A stretch of DNA of 64,000 nucleotides from the NCBI GenBank assembly GCA_937926175.1, contig CALANV010000007.1:3217-67216 (forward strand), read 5' to 3'. This DNA comes from an uncultured Rhodospirillales bacterium (lineage in GTDB: Bacteria; Pseudomonadota; Alphaproteobacteria; CACIAM-22H2). The notes beneath the pieces are model-generated. The model searched no databases. It saw nothing but the letters and a program-made list of their open reading frames with translations, and had not been told where the DNA came from. Each line of letters opens with the position of its first letter. The stretch's first letter is position 1. Made by a program: the position numbers and the translations under genes. Shown here piece by piece: positions 33,787-43,110 of this stretch.

Positions 33787-34461
33787 TCACCCGGCCGGTC
33801 TGATCGCGATCGCTTCGAGGCCCTTCCTGCCCTCGGCAATGTCAATGATGACCGGCTGTCCATCGGCAAGGTGGGACAGGCCGGCGCGCTGCAAGGCCGA
33901 GACATGGACGAAGACGTCGCGCTCGTGGCCTTCGGCGGCAATGAAGCCGAACCCCTTCTGGGCGTTGTACCACTTGACCGTTCCGGTCACGCCGACGCTC
34001 GACGCCGTCCGCGGCTCGCCCCGGTCTTCCCGGAAACGACCGAACGGCCGTTCGCTGCGCGACGGTCGTTCCGCAACCGCGGTGCTGTCGTCGATCTCCA
34101 AAATCTCAGAGACTTGTATGCCTTTGAGACCGGGCTGCGTGCGAATGCTCAGCGTCGTGCCGGGTGCCAGCGTGTCACGACCATTCCGTTGCAGCGTGCG
34201 CACGTGCAGGAACGCATCGCTGCCGCCGTCAATTGCCACGAAACCGAAGCCCTTTTCGGCGTTGAACCATTTTACCGTCGCGCGCATCGGCGGCTGATCC
34301 GGCGCGACAGGGGGGGCGCCGACATAAGCATTGTGTGGTGGCGGGAACCCTATCCCCCTGGGACCGCCGCGCTGCCGATCGAAACGGCGTGGCCTGTCGT
34401 CATCGAAATCGAAGTCGTCGCGGCGGGACTCCCGGAAATCTCTTCTTTTGCCCATGATCAA
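33787..34461 (-). CDS. Protein with two cold-shock domains
   Basis: A 224-residue nucleic-acid-binding protein with two CSDs. One (about 59-122) has KWFNAEKGFGFVAI and DAFLHVRTL; the other (about 158-222) has KWYNAQKGFGFIAA and DVFVHVSALQ, both carrying the RNP1/RNP2 motifs. A basic/acidic N-terminal arm rich in Arg, Asp and Phe precedes them. Double-CSD proteins of this size occur in alphaproteobacteria. It is last in an operon with helicase and IF-1, suggesting an RNA chaperone role in cold or stress. Confidence 0.92.
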   Translation of the reverse strand: MIMGKRRDFRESRRDDFDFDDDRPRRFDRQRGGPRGIGFPPPHNAYVGAPPVAPDQPPMRATVKWFNAEKGFGFVAIDGGSDAFLHVRTLQRNGRDTLAPGTTLSIRTQPGLKGIQVSEILEIDDSTAVAERPSRSERPFGRFREDRGEPRTASSVGVTGTVKWYNAQKGFGFIAAEGHERDVFVHVSALQRAGLSHLADGQPVIIDIAEGRKGLEAIAIRPAG

Positions 34462-34529
34462 CTCGGCTTCGGTCTGTCTTGCAGTCTCGATGTTACTGGT
34501 TCAGGTGCAAATATTCGAGTGGTTCGCGC

Positions 34530-34796
34530 TCAACGCCGACGGAACTGCGGTCTGCCCTGTGGACCCGGAGCGCTGCGTTCGTCCTTGTGCCGGAAATTGA
34601 TGCGTCCCTTGGTGAGGTCGTACGGCGTCATTTCGACGGTGACGCGGTCGCCGACGAGGACCCGGATCCGATGCTTCTTCATCTTGCCCGACATGTATGC
34701 CAGGGTCTCGTGGCCGTTTTCGAGGCGCACACGATACCGTGCATCCGGCAGGAGTTCGAGCACCGTACCATCGAATTCGATTAAGTCTTCCTTCAT
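34530..34796 (-). CDS. infA: Translation initiation factor IF-1
   Basis: An 88-residue S1-fold initiation factor. MKEDLIEFDGTVLELLPDAR and MKKHRIRVLVGDRVTVEMTPYDLTKGRI are canonical IF-1. It runs about 15 residues past the usual 72, ending in an Arg/Pro/Gly-rich tail. A good site AAAGGA precedes the ATG by 7 bp. Its place between a DEAD-box helicase and a cold-shock protein marks it as a probable second, stress-linked copy rather than the main infA. Confidence 0.95.
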   Translation of the reverse strand: MKEDLIEFDGTVLELLPDARYRVRLENGHETLAYMSGKMKKHRIRVLVGDRVTVEMTPYDLTKGRINFRHKDERSAPGPQGRPQFRRR

Positions 34797-34855
34797 TAAG
34801 TAATCCTTTTCGGGTTGAGGGTGTCTTGAACCTGCACGCCGTGCGTGCGCGACCG

Positions 34856-36196
34856 TTACCGGTCGCGGCCACCGCTGAAAGCCGCAACGAAATCCCTGAA
34901 CTGCCCCGACGACCGGTCGCGCCGGCGTAGCCCCGCGTTGGCAGGACGGGACGATCCGTTCCGACGCTTTCCGGTCCTTTCCGACGGCGTGTCGCGACGT
35001 TCCGTGCGGGTTCGCGCTGGCTGCCGTGGCGGTCGGGCATCGGACGATGCGGCGATCGGACCGTCTGCAGTGGGATGTCCGATGACGGTGAGGCGCTTGC
35101 GTATGAGCTTTTCGATGTCGCGCAGATAGATCCGTTCATCCTGATCGCAGAACGAGAGTGCGACGCCGTCGGCGCCGGCCCGTGCCGTGCGTCCGACGCG
35201 GTGCACGTAGCTCTCGGGAACGTTCGGGAGCTCGTAATTCACGACATGCGACACGCCATCGACGTCGATACCGCGTGCGGCGATGTCCGTCGCGACGAGG
35301 ACCCGCGTTTTTCCGTTCCGGAAGGCCTCCAGCGCTGCTTGGCGGGCACCCTGCGACTTGTTGCCGTGGATCGCGGCGACCGCGATGCCGGCTACTTCGA
35401 GGTGCCGTGCCACCTTGTCGGCGCCGCGCTTCGTGCGCGTGAAGACGATGACCTTGGTCATGGCCCGGTCGCCAAGAACATGGACGAGCAGGCGGCGCTT
35501 GTCCGCGCCGGCCACGAACATCACGCGCTGATCGACGCGGTCGACCGTGGTCGCCGCCGGTGCGACTTCGATCCGGACCGGGTCGCGGAGGAGCTGCGCC
35601 GCGAGATTGCTGATCTCCGGCGGCATCGTGGCCGAGAAGAACAGCGTCTGTCGTGTCTTCGGCAACTGTCCGGTGATGCGGCGCACATCGTGTATGAAGC
35701 CCATGTCCAGCATCCGGTCGGCTTCGTCGAGAACGAAGATCCCGATGCCGTCGAGCCGAACGTGGCGTTGATTCATGAGGTCCAGCAGGCGTCCCGGCGT
35801 CGCCACCAGCACATCGAGGCCGCGACGCAGGGCTTCGACCTGCGGACGCTGGCCGACCCCGCCGAAGATTACCGCGTGTCGCAACCGGAGCCCGGCGCCA
35901 TAGGCCGTCAGGCTTTCACCGATCTGCAGCGCAAGTTCCCGGGTCGGGGTCAGGATCAGGGCACGCGGTCTGCCCGACTGGCCAACTGCCGGCGTTGCCG
36001 ACAACCGTTGCAGGAGAGGCAGCGTGAACGCGGCTGTCTTTCCGGTTCCGGTCTGAGCCAAGCCGATGACGTCACGGCCTTCCAACGCGTGGGGAATGGC
36101 TTTGGCCTGAATTGGGGTAGGCGTTTCGTAGCCTTGAACGCGAAGCGCGGTTTGAAGCTCGTTGCGTAGAGAAAGTTCGGAAAATGAGATTGTCAT
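34856..36196 (-). CDS. DEAD-box ATP-dependent RNA helicase (RhlE-like)
   Basis: A 446-residue helicase: Q motif TPTPIQAKAIP, motif I AQTGTGKT (residues 48-55), II DEAD (157-160), III SAT (188-190), VI HRVGRTARAG. The C-terminal tail after about residue 385 is short, disordered and rich in Arg, Thr and Ser, as in RhlE. It unwinds structured RNA, probably in ribosome assembly or mRNA decay. It is the first gene of the operon helicase-infA-CSD. Confidence 0.93.
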   Translation of the reverse strand: MTISFSELSLRNELQTALRVQGYETPTPIQAKAIPHALEGRDVIGLAQTGTGKTAAFTLPLLQRLSATPAVGQSGRPRALILTPTRELALQIGESLTAYGAGLRLRHAVIFGGVGQRPQVEALRRGLDVLVATPGRLLDLMNQRHVRLDGIGIFVLDEADRMLDMGFIHDVRRITGQLPKTRQTLFFSATMPPEISNLAAQLLRDPVRIEVAPAATTVDRVDQRVMFVAGADKRRLLVHVLGDRAMTKVIVFTRTKRGADKVARHLEVAGIAVAAIHGNKSQGARQAALEAFRNGKTRVLVATDIAARGIDVDGVSHVVNYELPNVPESYVHRVGRTARAGADGVALSFCDQDERIYLRDIEKLIRKRLTVIGHPTADGPIAASSDARPPRQPARTRTERRDTPSERTGKRRNGSSRPANAGLRRRDRSSGQFRDFVAAFSGGRDR

Positions 36197-37028
36197 TCGT
36201 CGTCACGCGACCGACGCATGAGCAGCTCTGTCGAGCGACGCGAGATCAGGGAAAATGTCCCGAGCCCGGCACATCCGGTCGGTGCGTCCTTATGTGCCCG
36301 GTTCGCGCGCGTGCCGGTCGGGCGATGTCGATGGAAAACGTCTCGAAATGCAGCGGGGCAGGGCCGGTCAGGCCCAAATTCCACCGTTCCGCGCGATCAC
36401 GAAACGCGGGAGAGCATCCGATCGCGATGGACCGAATGCTTTCAGCTGCGACGTATATGGCCCCAATCTCCCTTTAGGTCAAGGACATTTCCCTTTCGGG
36501 TCATATCGGGGCCAACGCCGGCGTACTGCGTCATGGCGACGCGCATGAAGGCAAACGGGCGCAAATTTCGAGCGCGGCCACGTTTGCCGGCAGTCCTTGC
36601 GACTGCTTGAGGTGAATTTGATCAGGCGTTGAAAAGATCTCAATTGCCGCTGGTCCCCGGAATGTTCATGGTCGTTTCACAGTAAGCGCACCGATCATGC
36701 GCTAGGCCTGATCCCGCCTCGAAGGGATCTGCGGGGATTTGATCGAGCAGCTTGCACCGCATCACCAAATGCTAAAGCGCCACGACGGACGTCGTGGGCT
36801 CGAACAGCCGAGGAGACCGACGATGTCCTGTTTTCTCTCGAAACGACCTCCGAACCAAAGCCAAGGCAGCCTCGACCGGACGCTGAGGCGAAAACCGTGC
36901 GCATTGCGTTTCAGCGCATTCACGGGCGGATGCTGCAGCCGGTAGTCCCGAAACGGCTTCGGCTCCGCTCGCAACGCATGCACACGGCCTCGGCCGCAGT
37001 TAGCGGCCGACAACGGAGGTTCAAATCC
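36197..37028. other. Long gap before the small-protein/MetY operon
   Basis: About 830 bp with no convincing gene; the open frames in it have unusual composition and no ribosome sites. It must hold the helicase promoter (left end) and the promoter of the small-protein operon (right end), with a clear GGAGGT at 37015-37020. GGCCCC/GGGGCC blocks near 36460-36515 do not form a clear element. Confidence 0.5.
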
Positions 37029-37271
37029 ATGTCAGGCGCTTTCATCATCGAGATTTCGGAAGAGACGGCCGGGCTCGCACTGCCCGCCGGTGATCACCAG
37101 TTTCGGTTTGCGGCAACCGACCCCCGGTATGCGTCGCTCGACGGTCGCATGTTCTCGAGCGTCGGGGCAATCGAACGGGCTGCAGAGCAGCTGCGCCGGA
37201 ACCGGTGCAAGGAACAACGCTCACGCGCGGCCGCCTGCGACCGCGGCGGTTCCCGTCGCCGTGCCGCATGA
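37029..37271 (+). CDS. Conserved small protein of unknown function
   Basis: An 80-residue protein whose ATG has GGAGGT 8 bp upstream. The first 55 residues look folded (AFIIEISEETAGLALPAGDH, then FRFAATDPRYASLDGRMF), followed by a helix and a basic tail rich in Arg and Ala with two Cys. Similar small alphaproteobacterial proteins with a FRF-A--xxALDGR-F core exist, but no role is known to me. It ends 42 bp before metY, so it may be co-transcribed. Confidence 0.65.
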   Translation: MSGAFIIEISEETAGLALPAGDHQFRFAATDPRYASLDGRMFSSVGAIERAAEQLRRNRCKEQRSRAAACDRGGSRRRAA

Positions 37272-37313
37272 CGGTCGGAATGTGCCACAGCTCGCACGAG
37301 GGAGGATGAACAG

Positions 37314-38624
37314 ATGACACGTTCCACGCTGCACCCCGAAACCCTGGCGCTTCATGCCGGTTATCGCGCCGACCCGACGACCGGAGCCGTCGCTGTGCCG
37401 ATCTACCAGACCACCTCCTACCAGTTCGACAACACGGAGCGCGCCGCGAACCTGTTCGCCCTCAAGGAGCTGGGCAACATCTACACCCGGATCATGAATC
37501 CGACGACGGACGTGCTGGAGAAGCGGATCGCGGCAATCGAAGGCGGCGCTGCCGCTTTGGCGGTTGCGTCGGGGCAGGCGGCCTCGGCGTTCGCAATCCA
37601 GAACCTCGCCCATGCCGGCGACAATATCGTCAGTGCGACGGATCTCTACGGCGGCACGTGGAATCTTTTCGCCAATACGCTGCGCCAGCAGGGCATCGAG
37701 GTACGGTTCGTCGATCCATCCGACCCAGAGAATTTCCGGCGGGCGACGGACGCGCGCACGCGCGCGTATTACGGCGAAACGCTGCCGAATCCGAAGCTCA
37801 CCGTGTTCCCGATCGCCGAGGTGGCGGCGATCGGTCGCGAGCTGGGAATTCCGCTGATCATCGACAACACAGCCGCCCCCGTGCTGGCGCGACCACTGGA
37901 TCACGGGGCCGCCATCGTCGTGTATTCGACGACGAAGTATATCGGCGGCCATGGCACGTCGATCGGCGGCCTCATCGTCGACGGCGGGAATTTCGACTGG
38001 GCGGCGCATCCCGAGCGTCAGCCGGCGCTGAATACGCCCGATCCGAGCTATCACGGCGCGGTGTGGACGGAGGCGGTCAAGCCGCTGGGGCCGATCGCCT
38101 ACATCATCAAGGCGCGGGTCACGCTGCTGCGCGATCTGGGGGCGGCGCTCAGCCCGTTCAATGCGTTCCAGATCATTCAGGGGCTCGAGACCCTGCCGTT
38201 GCGCATGCGCGAGCACAGCCGCAACGCGGCGCGCGTCGCCGAATATCTGCAGCGCCACCCGGCCGTGACGCGGGTCATCTATCCGGGGTTGCAGGACGGC
38301 GAGGCGCGCCGTCGCGCCGACAAATATCTGTCGGGCGGCTATGGCGGGCTGGTCGGGTTCGAGCTGAAGGGCGGTCGCGAGGCCGGACGGCGGTTCATCG
38401 ACGCCCTCAGGCTCTTCTACCACGTCGCCAATATCGGCGATGCCCGCAGCCTCGCCATCCATCCGGCAACGACCACGCATTCCCAGCTCTCGCCGGAAGA
38501 GCAGCTCGCGGCCGGCGTCTCGGAAAGCTATGTGCGTCTGTCGATCGGCATCGAGCACATCGACGACATTCTGGCGGACCTGGAGCAGGCCCTGGCGGCG
38601 GCTGAGCTGCGCAGCGCTGCGTGA
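37314..38624 (+). CDS. metY: O-acetylhomoserine (thiol)-lyase, MetY-type
   Basis: A 436-residue PLP enzyme of the Cys/Met metabolism family. The PLP Lys is K208 in VVYSTTKYIGGHG; NIYTRIMNPTTDVLEKRIAAIEGG and ALAVASGQAA are typical. It makes homocysteine from O-acetylhomoserine and sulfide, or acts as a related gamma-synthase. It is followed at once by an ATP-grasp gene whose frame begins within the metY stop region, so the two may be part of one pathway beyond plain methionine synthesis. Confidence 0.93.
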   Translation: MTRSTLHPETLALHAGYRADPTTGAVAVPIYQTTSYQFDNTERAANLFALKELGNIYTRIMNPTTDVLEKRIAAIEGGAAALAVASGQAASAFAIQNLAHAGDNIVSATDLYGGTWNLFANTLRQQGIEVRFVDPSDPENFRRATDARTRAYYGETLPNPKLTVFPIAEVAAIGRELGIPLIIDNTAAPVLARPLDHGAAIVVYSTTKYIGGHGTSIGGLIVDGGNFDWAAHPERQPALNTPDPSYHGAVWTEAVKPLGPIAYIIKARVTLLRDLGAALSPFNAFQIIQGLETLPLRMREHSRNAARVAEYLQRHPAVTRVIYPGLQDGEARRRADKYLSGGYGGLVGFELKGGREAGRRFIDALRLFYHVANIGDARSLAIHPATTTHSQLSPEEQLAAGVSESYVRLSIGIEHIDDILADLEQALAAAELRSAA

Positions 38625-38632
38625 GGCGGCCC

Positions 38633-39616
38633 ATGTCCAAGGTCTACGTCATTCACGAGAATGACGCGTGGGTCGAGCCGCTGCGGCGGGAATTCGAACG
38701 GCTCGGCACCCCGTACGAGGAATGGTTCCTGGACCAGGGGGGTCTCGATCTGCGCGAACCGCCGCCGGCGGGCGTGTTCTACAACCGCATGAGCGCGTCC
38801 TCCCACACGCGGAATCATCGCTACGCGGCGGAATACACGGCCGCCGTGCTCGAGTGGCTGGACCGGCATGGCCGGACGGTCGTCAACGACCGGCGTGCGC
38901 TCGCCCTCGAGATCAGCAAGGTCGCCCAGTATCAGGCGCTCAACCGCCACGGCATCCGCACGCCCGATACGATCGCGGTGGTCGGGCGCCGGAACATCGC
39001 CGACGCGGCGCAGCGCCTCGGTTTTCCGCTTATCCTCAAGCACAATCGCGGCGGAAAGGGTCTCGGCGTCCGGCTGTTCCTGAGTCGCGCGGGACTTGAC
39101 GGGTATCTTGCCGGGCCGGACGAAAACCCGCCGGTGGACGGCATCTGGCTGGTCCAGCGTTATATTCAGGCGCCCGAGCCCTTCATTACCCGCGTCGAGT
39201 TCGTCGGCGGCGAGTTTCTCTATGCGGTCCGGGTGGATACCTCGGCGGGGTTCGAGCTGTGCCCGGCCGATCAGTGCCAGGGCGAGGTCGCGGAAGTGTG
39301 CCCGGCCGTGGCGCCGTCGGACCGTTTTCGGATCATCGAGGATTTCCGCAGCCCGTTGATCGGCAAGTACCGCGAATTCCTGCGGGCGAACGGTATCGGC
39401 ATCGCCGGGATCGAGTTCATCGTCGATCGCGACGGGCAGGCGTATACCTACGATGTGAATACGAACACGAACTACAATCCCGACGCGGAAGCCCGCGCCG
39501 GTCGCTCGGGCATGCACAGTATCGCCGCTTTCCTCACGGATCTGCTTCGCCGCGAGGCCGCCGCCGACGGATGGCAGATCTGGTCGGCCGTGGCCGAAGC
39601 CGGTGCTTCCATCTGA
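38633..39616 (+). CDS. ATP-grasp family ligase (RimK-like)
   Basis: About 327 residues with the ATP-grasp layout: a variable N-terminal domain (KVYVIHENDAWVEPLRREF), the glycine-rich loop FPLILKHNRGGKGLGVRLF, and C-terminal Mg-binding residues in GIEFIVDRDGQAYTYDVNTNTNYN. Such enzymes join a carboxylate to an amine or thiol, as in RimK, glutathione or peptide-tailoring ligases. ATG 38633 has GAGG 6 bp before it; the GTG at 38621, overlapping metY, is the alternative. The partner and product are unknown. Confidence 0.85.
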   Translation: MSKVYVIHENDAWVEPLRREFERLGTPYEEWFLDQGGLDLREPPPAGVFYNRMSASSHTRNHRYAAEYTAAVLEWLDRHGRTVVNDRRALALEISKVAQYQALNRHGIRTPDTIAVVGRRNIADAAQRLGFPLILKHNRGGKGLGVRLFLSRAGLDGYLAGPDENPPVDGIWLVQRYIQAPEPFITRVEFVGGEFLYAVRVDTSAGFELCPADQCQGEVAEVCPAVAPSDRFRIIEDFRSPLIGKYREFLRANGIGIAGIEFIVDRDGQAYTYDVNTNTNYNPDAEARAGRSGMHSIAAFLTDLLRREAAADGWQIWSAVAEAGASI

Positions 39617-39757
39617 GCGCGGCGATGCTGCCCTGACGCCGGCTTGCCGATGCGGAAGGCGCACTCCACCCGGACATGCCGATGACCCGATCCGCCACCG
39701 GACATGGCGATGTCGCGGTCGTAAGCTGCGGTCTGTCTCGAACGGGAGGACGGACGC

Positions 39758-39970
39758 ATGACGAACTTTCAGGCAGTCCTGATCGGTGCAGCCATCATTG
39801 CCGCTGGGGCGCTGCTCGGAACCGGCACGAGCGAAGGGCAGGGGTTGCGCGGCATCTACGAGATCGAAGCGTTCGACGGTGTCGCCTGGCGCCTGAACAC
39901 GATCACGGGCGAGGCCTCGGCCTGCATCGTCCGCGGCGAAGCGTCGCGCTGCACCGACTGGTCGAAATGA
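39758..39970 (+). CDS. Small exported or membrane protein
   Basis: A 70-residue protein with an N-terminal hydrophobic segment (AVLIGAAIIAAGALLGTG, residues 6-23), then a short polar part with two Cys (EASACIVRGEASRCTDWSK). A GGGAGGA site lies before the ATG. The two Cys may form a disulfide outside the cytoplasm. No family is recognised. Confidence 0.6.
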   Translation: MTNFQAVLIGAAIIAAGALLGTGTSEGQGLRGIYEIEAFDGVAWRLNTITGEASACIVRGEASRCTDWSK

Positions 39971-40012
39971 CGCGCCGGCCAGCCGCCGTGCCGTCGTCGT
40001 TCCGTCGACCCG

Positions 40013-40846
40013 TCAGCCTTTGATGGCTCCGGCCGTCAGCCCGGCGACGATCCGGCGCTGGAACACGAGGACGAGGGCCACAAGGGGCGCGGTGACGATC
40101 ACGGATGCGGCCATGATGCGGCCCCATGGCAGTTCGTATTGACTCGCGCCGCTCATGAGGGCGATCGCGACGGGTACGGTGCGCATTTCGTCTGAAAGCG
40201 TGAAGGTGAGTGCGAACAGGAACTCGTTCCAGGCGGCGATGAAGGCGAGCAGGCCGGTCGCGGCCATCGCCGGCGCGAGAAGGGGCAGAAACACGAAGAC
40301 GATCGTCGCCAAAGGCGACGCGCCGTCCATGATGGCGGCCTCCTCCAGCTCTTTCGGCAGCTCGCCCATGAAGGCCGTCAGTACCCAGACGGTGAACGGC
40401 AGCGTGAAGACCAGATAGGACAGGATCAGTGCGCCGAGGTCGTTGTAGAGCCCCAGCCACTGGACGAGCTCGAACATGCCGGCGAGGATCGCGACCTGCG
40501 GAAACATCGAGGCGCTGAGCACGACGAGGAGAAGAAAGGATCGGCCGCGAAACGTGATGCGACCGAGCGCATACGCCGCCCCCAGCCCGAGCGTCAGCGA
40601 GATGGCCACGACGGCGGCCGCGACGACGACCGAGTTCAGGAGATTTCTCCCGAAAGGCTGGCCCTCGAAGACGGCAACGTAGTTGTCCAGCGTGGGGTTG
40701 CTCGGCAGCAGGTCGGCGTCGAACAGGGCGCTGCCGGTCTCGAACGACGAGACGATACCCCAATAGAAGGGGAACACCGTGTAAAGGACGATGCCGGCGA
40801 CGAGAACGTAAAAGCCGGCGCGGGCGAGGGCACGGCGCATCGTCAT
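40013..40846 (-). CDS. Sugar ABC transporter permease (MalG-like)
   Basis: A 277-residue inner-membrane permease of the MalG/carbohydrate uptake CUT1 family: six hydrophobic segments, with the EAA loop ELEEAAIMDGASPLATIVFVFLPLL-type region near residue 180. It overlaps the other permease gene by 4 bp. It forms the channel with the MalF-like subunit. Confidence 0.9.
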   Translation of the reverse strand: MTMRRALARAGFYVLVAGIVLYTVFPFYWGIVSSFETGSALFDADLLPSNPTLDNYVAVFEGQPFGRNLLNSVVVAAAVVAISLTLGLGAAYALGRITFRGRSFLLLVVLSASMFPQVAILAGMFELVQWLGLYNDLGALILSYLVFTLPFTVWVLTAFMGELPKELEEAAIMDGASPLATIVFVFLPLLAPAMAATGLLAFIAAWNEFLFALTFTLSDEMRTVPVAIALMSGASQYELPWGRIMAASVIVTAPLVALVLVFQRRIVAGLTAGAIKG

Positions 40847-41760
40847 CGGATCGGCTCCAGTCGCACGCGCCAGAACGTGACAAAGACTACCGTGAAAACC
40901 GCAACGACGATGAACACCAGAGTCGCGGCCGCCGAACCGTAGCCCATGTCCTGAAACTCCACGAGCTGTCGCCGCGCGAAGACCGACATCGACATCGTCT
41001 CCGCGGTATTGCCGGTCAGGACGTAGATGAGGTCGAAGACGCGAAACGCGTCCAGCATCCGAAATACGATCGCCACCATCAGGCCGGTACGTATGAGCGG
41101 CAGCGTCACCCGGAAGAAGGTCTGGATCGGTCCCGCACCGTCGACACGTGCCGCATCATAAAGCTCGCGCGGCAGGACCTGCAGCGCAGCAAGGATCAGC
41201 AACGTCATGAAGGGCGTCGCCTTCCATACGTCGACGGCGATGACGGCCGTGAGGGCGTAATCCGGATCGGCGATCCAGGCGACCGGAGCCGTCACCAGGC
41301 CGAGCCGGAGCAGTACCTCGTTCACCACGCCATAGACGTCATTGTACATCCAGGCCCACAGCTTGGCCGAGACGACCGTCGGAATCGCCCATGGAATGAG
41401 CACAGCGGCGCGCAGGAGGCCGCGTCCGCGAAAATGCGCATCGAGCGCAAGCGCGATGACGAGACCGAGCAGCGTCTCGATGCCGACCGATACGACGGCG
41501 AAGATGACGGTGTTGATGACGGACCGCCACCATTCCGGATCGCTGACGAGCCAGATGTAATTCTCCAGCCCGACGAAGTTTGCATCCGCGGGATCCGTAA
41601 GGGTTGCATCCGTCAGGCTGAGCCAGACGGTGCGAAGCAGCGGCCACCCGGCGACGATCCCGAGGGCCACGATGCTCGGCAGCAGGAAGAGCCACGCCGT
41701 CGTCGCGCGGCGGTGCGCCAATCCGGATGACGGCGGATTTCCCTCGGTGTGCGCCGTCAT
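40843..41760 (-). CDS. Sugar ABC transporter permease (MalF-like)
   Basis: A 305-residue CUT1 permease: residues 1-20 polar, then AWLFLLPSIVALGIVAGWPL as the first helix, and the EAA loop LYDAARVDGAGPIQTFFRVTLP near residue 220. The ATG at 41760 overlaps the binding-protein stop (ATGA). The open frame further upstream lies inside that gene and is not real. Confidence 0.9.
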   Translation of the reverse strand: MTAHTEGNPPSSGLAHRRATTAWLFLLPSIVALGIVAGWPLLRTVWLSLTDATLTDPADANFVGLENYIWLVSDPEWWRSVINTVIFAVVSVGIETLLGLVIALALDAHFRGRGLLRAAVLIPWAIPTVVSAKLWAWMYNDVYGVVNEVLLRLGLVTAPVAWIADPDYALTAVIAVDVWKATPFMTLLILAALQVLPRELYDAARVDGAGPIQTFFRVTLPLIRTGLMVAIVFRMLDAFRVFDLIYVLTGNTAETMSMSVFARRQLVEFQDMGYGSAAATLVFIVVAVFTVVFVTFWRVRLEPIR

Positions 41761-43046
41761 CTTCGGCCGCGCATGATCCGCCTCAGTTCGGCCTCGAGGG
41801 CCTCTAGGCGCTGTGCCGCGCCGCCTTTTCCGGCGAGCGTGTCGTGTACGGCGGTCCAGAACGCCGTCGATACCCGGTTGTACCTGCTGCCGGTCACCCG
41901 CGATGGACGCGCCGTCGCATTTGCGAAAATCGATCCGAGGCCGGCGAGGAACGGATTCGCCTGACGGATCTCGGGGTCGTCGTAGAGACGTGGAATGGTC
42001 GGGTGATACGCGCCCTCGATCGCGCGGCGCTTCTGCTCGTCGCCCCCGGCAAGATAGCGCACGAGATCCGCAGCCGGCTCCGGGTTCTTCGAGTATCGCG
42101 AAACCGCGAGCTGCCATCCGCCCAACGTCGCCGCCTGGCTCTGTCCGGGCTTGCCCACCGGCAATGCGGCGACCGCGACCTTGCCGGCGACGGGACTGTC
42201 TGCGTTGTTGGCGAGCGCCCAGGCATAGGGCCAGTTCCGCATGAATACGGCGTTGCCCGACTGAAAGACGCCGCGCGATTCCTCCTCGGTATAGTTGAGA
42301 ACGCCGGGTGGGGCGATGCCGCGCGCGACCCAGGACGCCGCGAGATCGATGGCGGTCGCCGCATCCGGGTTGTCGATGGTGATCTTTCCGTCGGGGTCGA
42401 TGATCGTGCCGCCGCCATGGGACGCGATCCATTCCAGCGCGTTGCAGGTGAGGCCCTCGTAAGCCTTGCCCTGGAACACCAATCCCCACATCCGTTCGTT
42501 GCCTGCCGCGCGTTCCGCCTTCTGGATCCGTTCCGCCGTCTCGGTCAGCTCGCGCCAGGTCTCCGGCGGTCGAGCGCCGTGCTTGGCGAGAAGGTCGGTA
42601 CGGTAGTAGAGCAGGCCGGCGTCCATGAACCATGGAAGTGCGACCAGCCGCCCGTCGACTTCGTTGTTCTCGATCAGGACGGAAAAGTGCTGTGCGATCT
42701 CCGTTGCCGGCACATGCGGGCGCAGGTCGATGAGATGCTCGGCGAGCATGCCCGGCCAGATCACGTCGATCTGGAACACGTCGACGTCCGACGCCTTCGC
42801 GGCAAAGAGCTGCTGATAGAGTGCCAAGCGATCGTTCGTCGCACTCGGTCCCGATACCACGCGGACCTCGTGGCCGCTGCGCGCGGCCCAGGCTCGTGCG
42901 CCCTGCTCGCAGAATTCGAGCTCACGGCCGACGCCGCCGCAGGAGATCGTCACCGTCGCCGCCTGTGCGCCGGCTACGCCCGGCAGGACAAGCAGCGCCC
43001 ACAACGCGATCACGAGGTCGAAAAGCTGAGACCGCCGCCTGTGCAT
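41757..43046 (-). CDS. Sugar ABC transporter substrate-binding protein
   Basis: A 429-residue type 1 extracellular solute-binding protein. It has a signal peptide (FDLVIALWALLVLPGVAGAQA), then VTISCGGVGRELEFCEQGARAW and the LPWFMDAGLLYYRTDLLAKHG motif, typical of trehalose/maltose-type binding proteins (ThuE-like). It is first in an operon with two permeases. No ATPase gene is in the operon, so a shared MsmK-type ATPase elsewhere is expected. Confidence 0.9.
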   Translation of the reverse strand: MHRRRSQLFDLVIALWALLVLPGVAGAQAATVTISCGGVGRELEFCEQGARAWAARSGHEVRVVSGPSATNDRLALYQQLFAAKASDVDVFQIDVIWPGMLAEHLIDLRPHVPATEIAQHFSVLIENNEVDGRLVALPWFMDAGLLYYRTDLLAKHGARPPETWRELTETAERIQKAERAAGNERMWGLVFQGKAYEGLTCNALEWIASHGGGTIIDPDGKITIDNPDAATAIDLAASWVARGIAPPGVLNYTEEESRGVFQSGNAVFMRNWPYAWALANNADSPVAGKVAVAALPVGKPGQSQAATLGGWQLAVSRYSKNPEPAADLVRYLAGGDEQKRRAIEGAYHPTIPRLYDDPEIRQANPFLAGLGSIFANATARPSRVTGSRYNRVSTAFWTAVHDTLAGKGGAAQRLEALEAELRRIMRGRR

Positions 43047-43110
43047 CGGCTCCTCCGTGCGATCCTGTTCAACGTCGATAGGCTTTCGCCGCGAGCGGCG
43101 TACGTCGTGC

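Noticed and set aside
36460..36515. GGCCCC/GGGGCC inverted blocks as a regulatory element
   Set aside because: The arms are short, imperfect and far apart; no partner copies.
36218..36610. A 130-codon frame in the gap after the helicase promoter
   Set aside because: Residue composition is unlike a real protein and there is no ribosome site.
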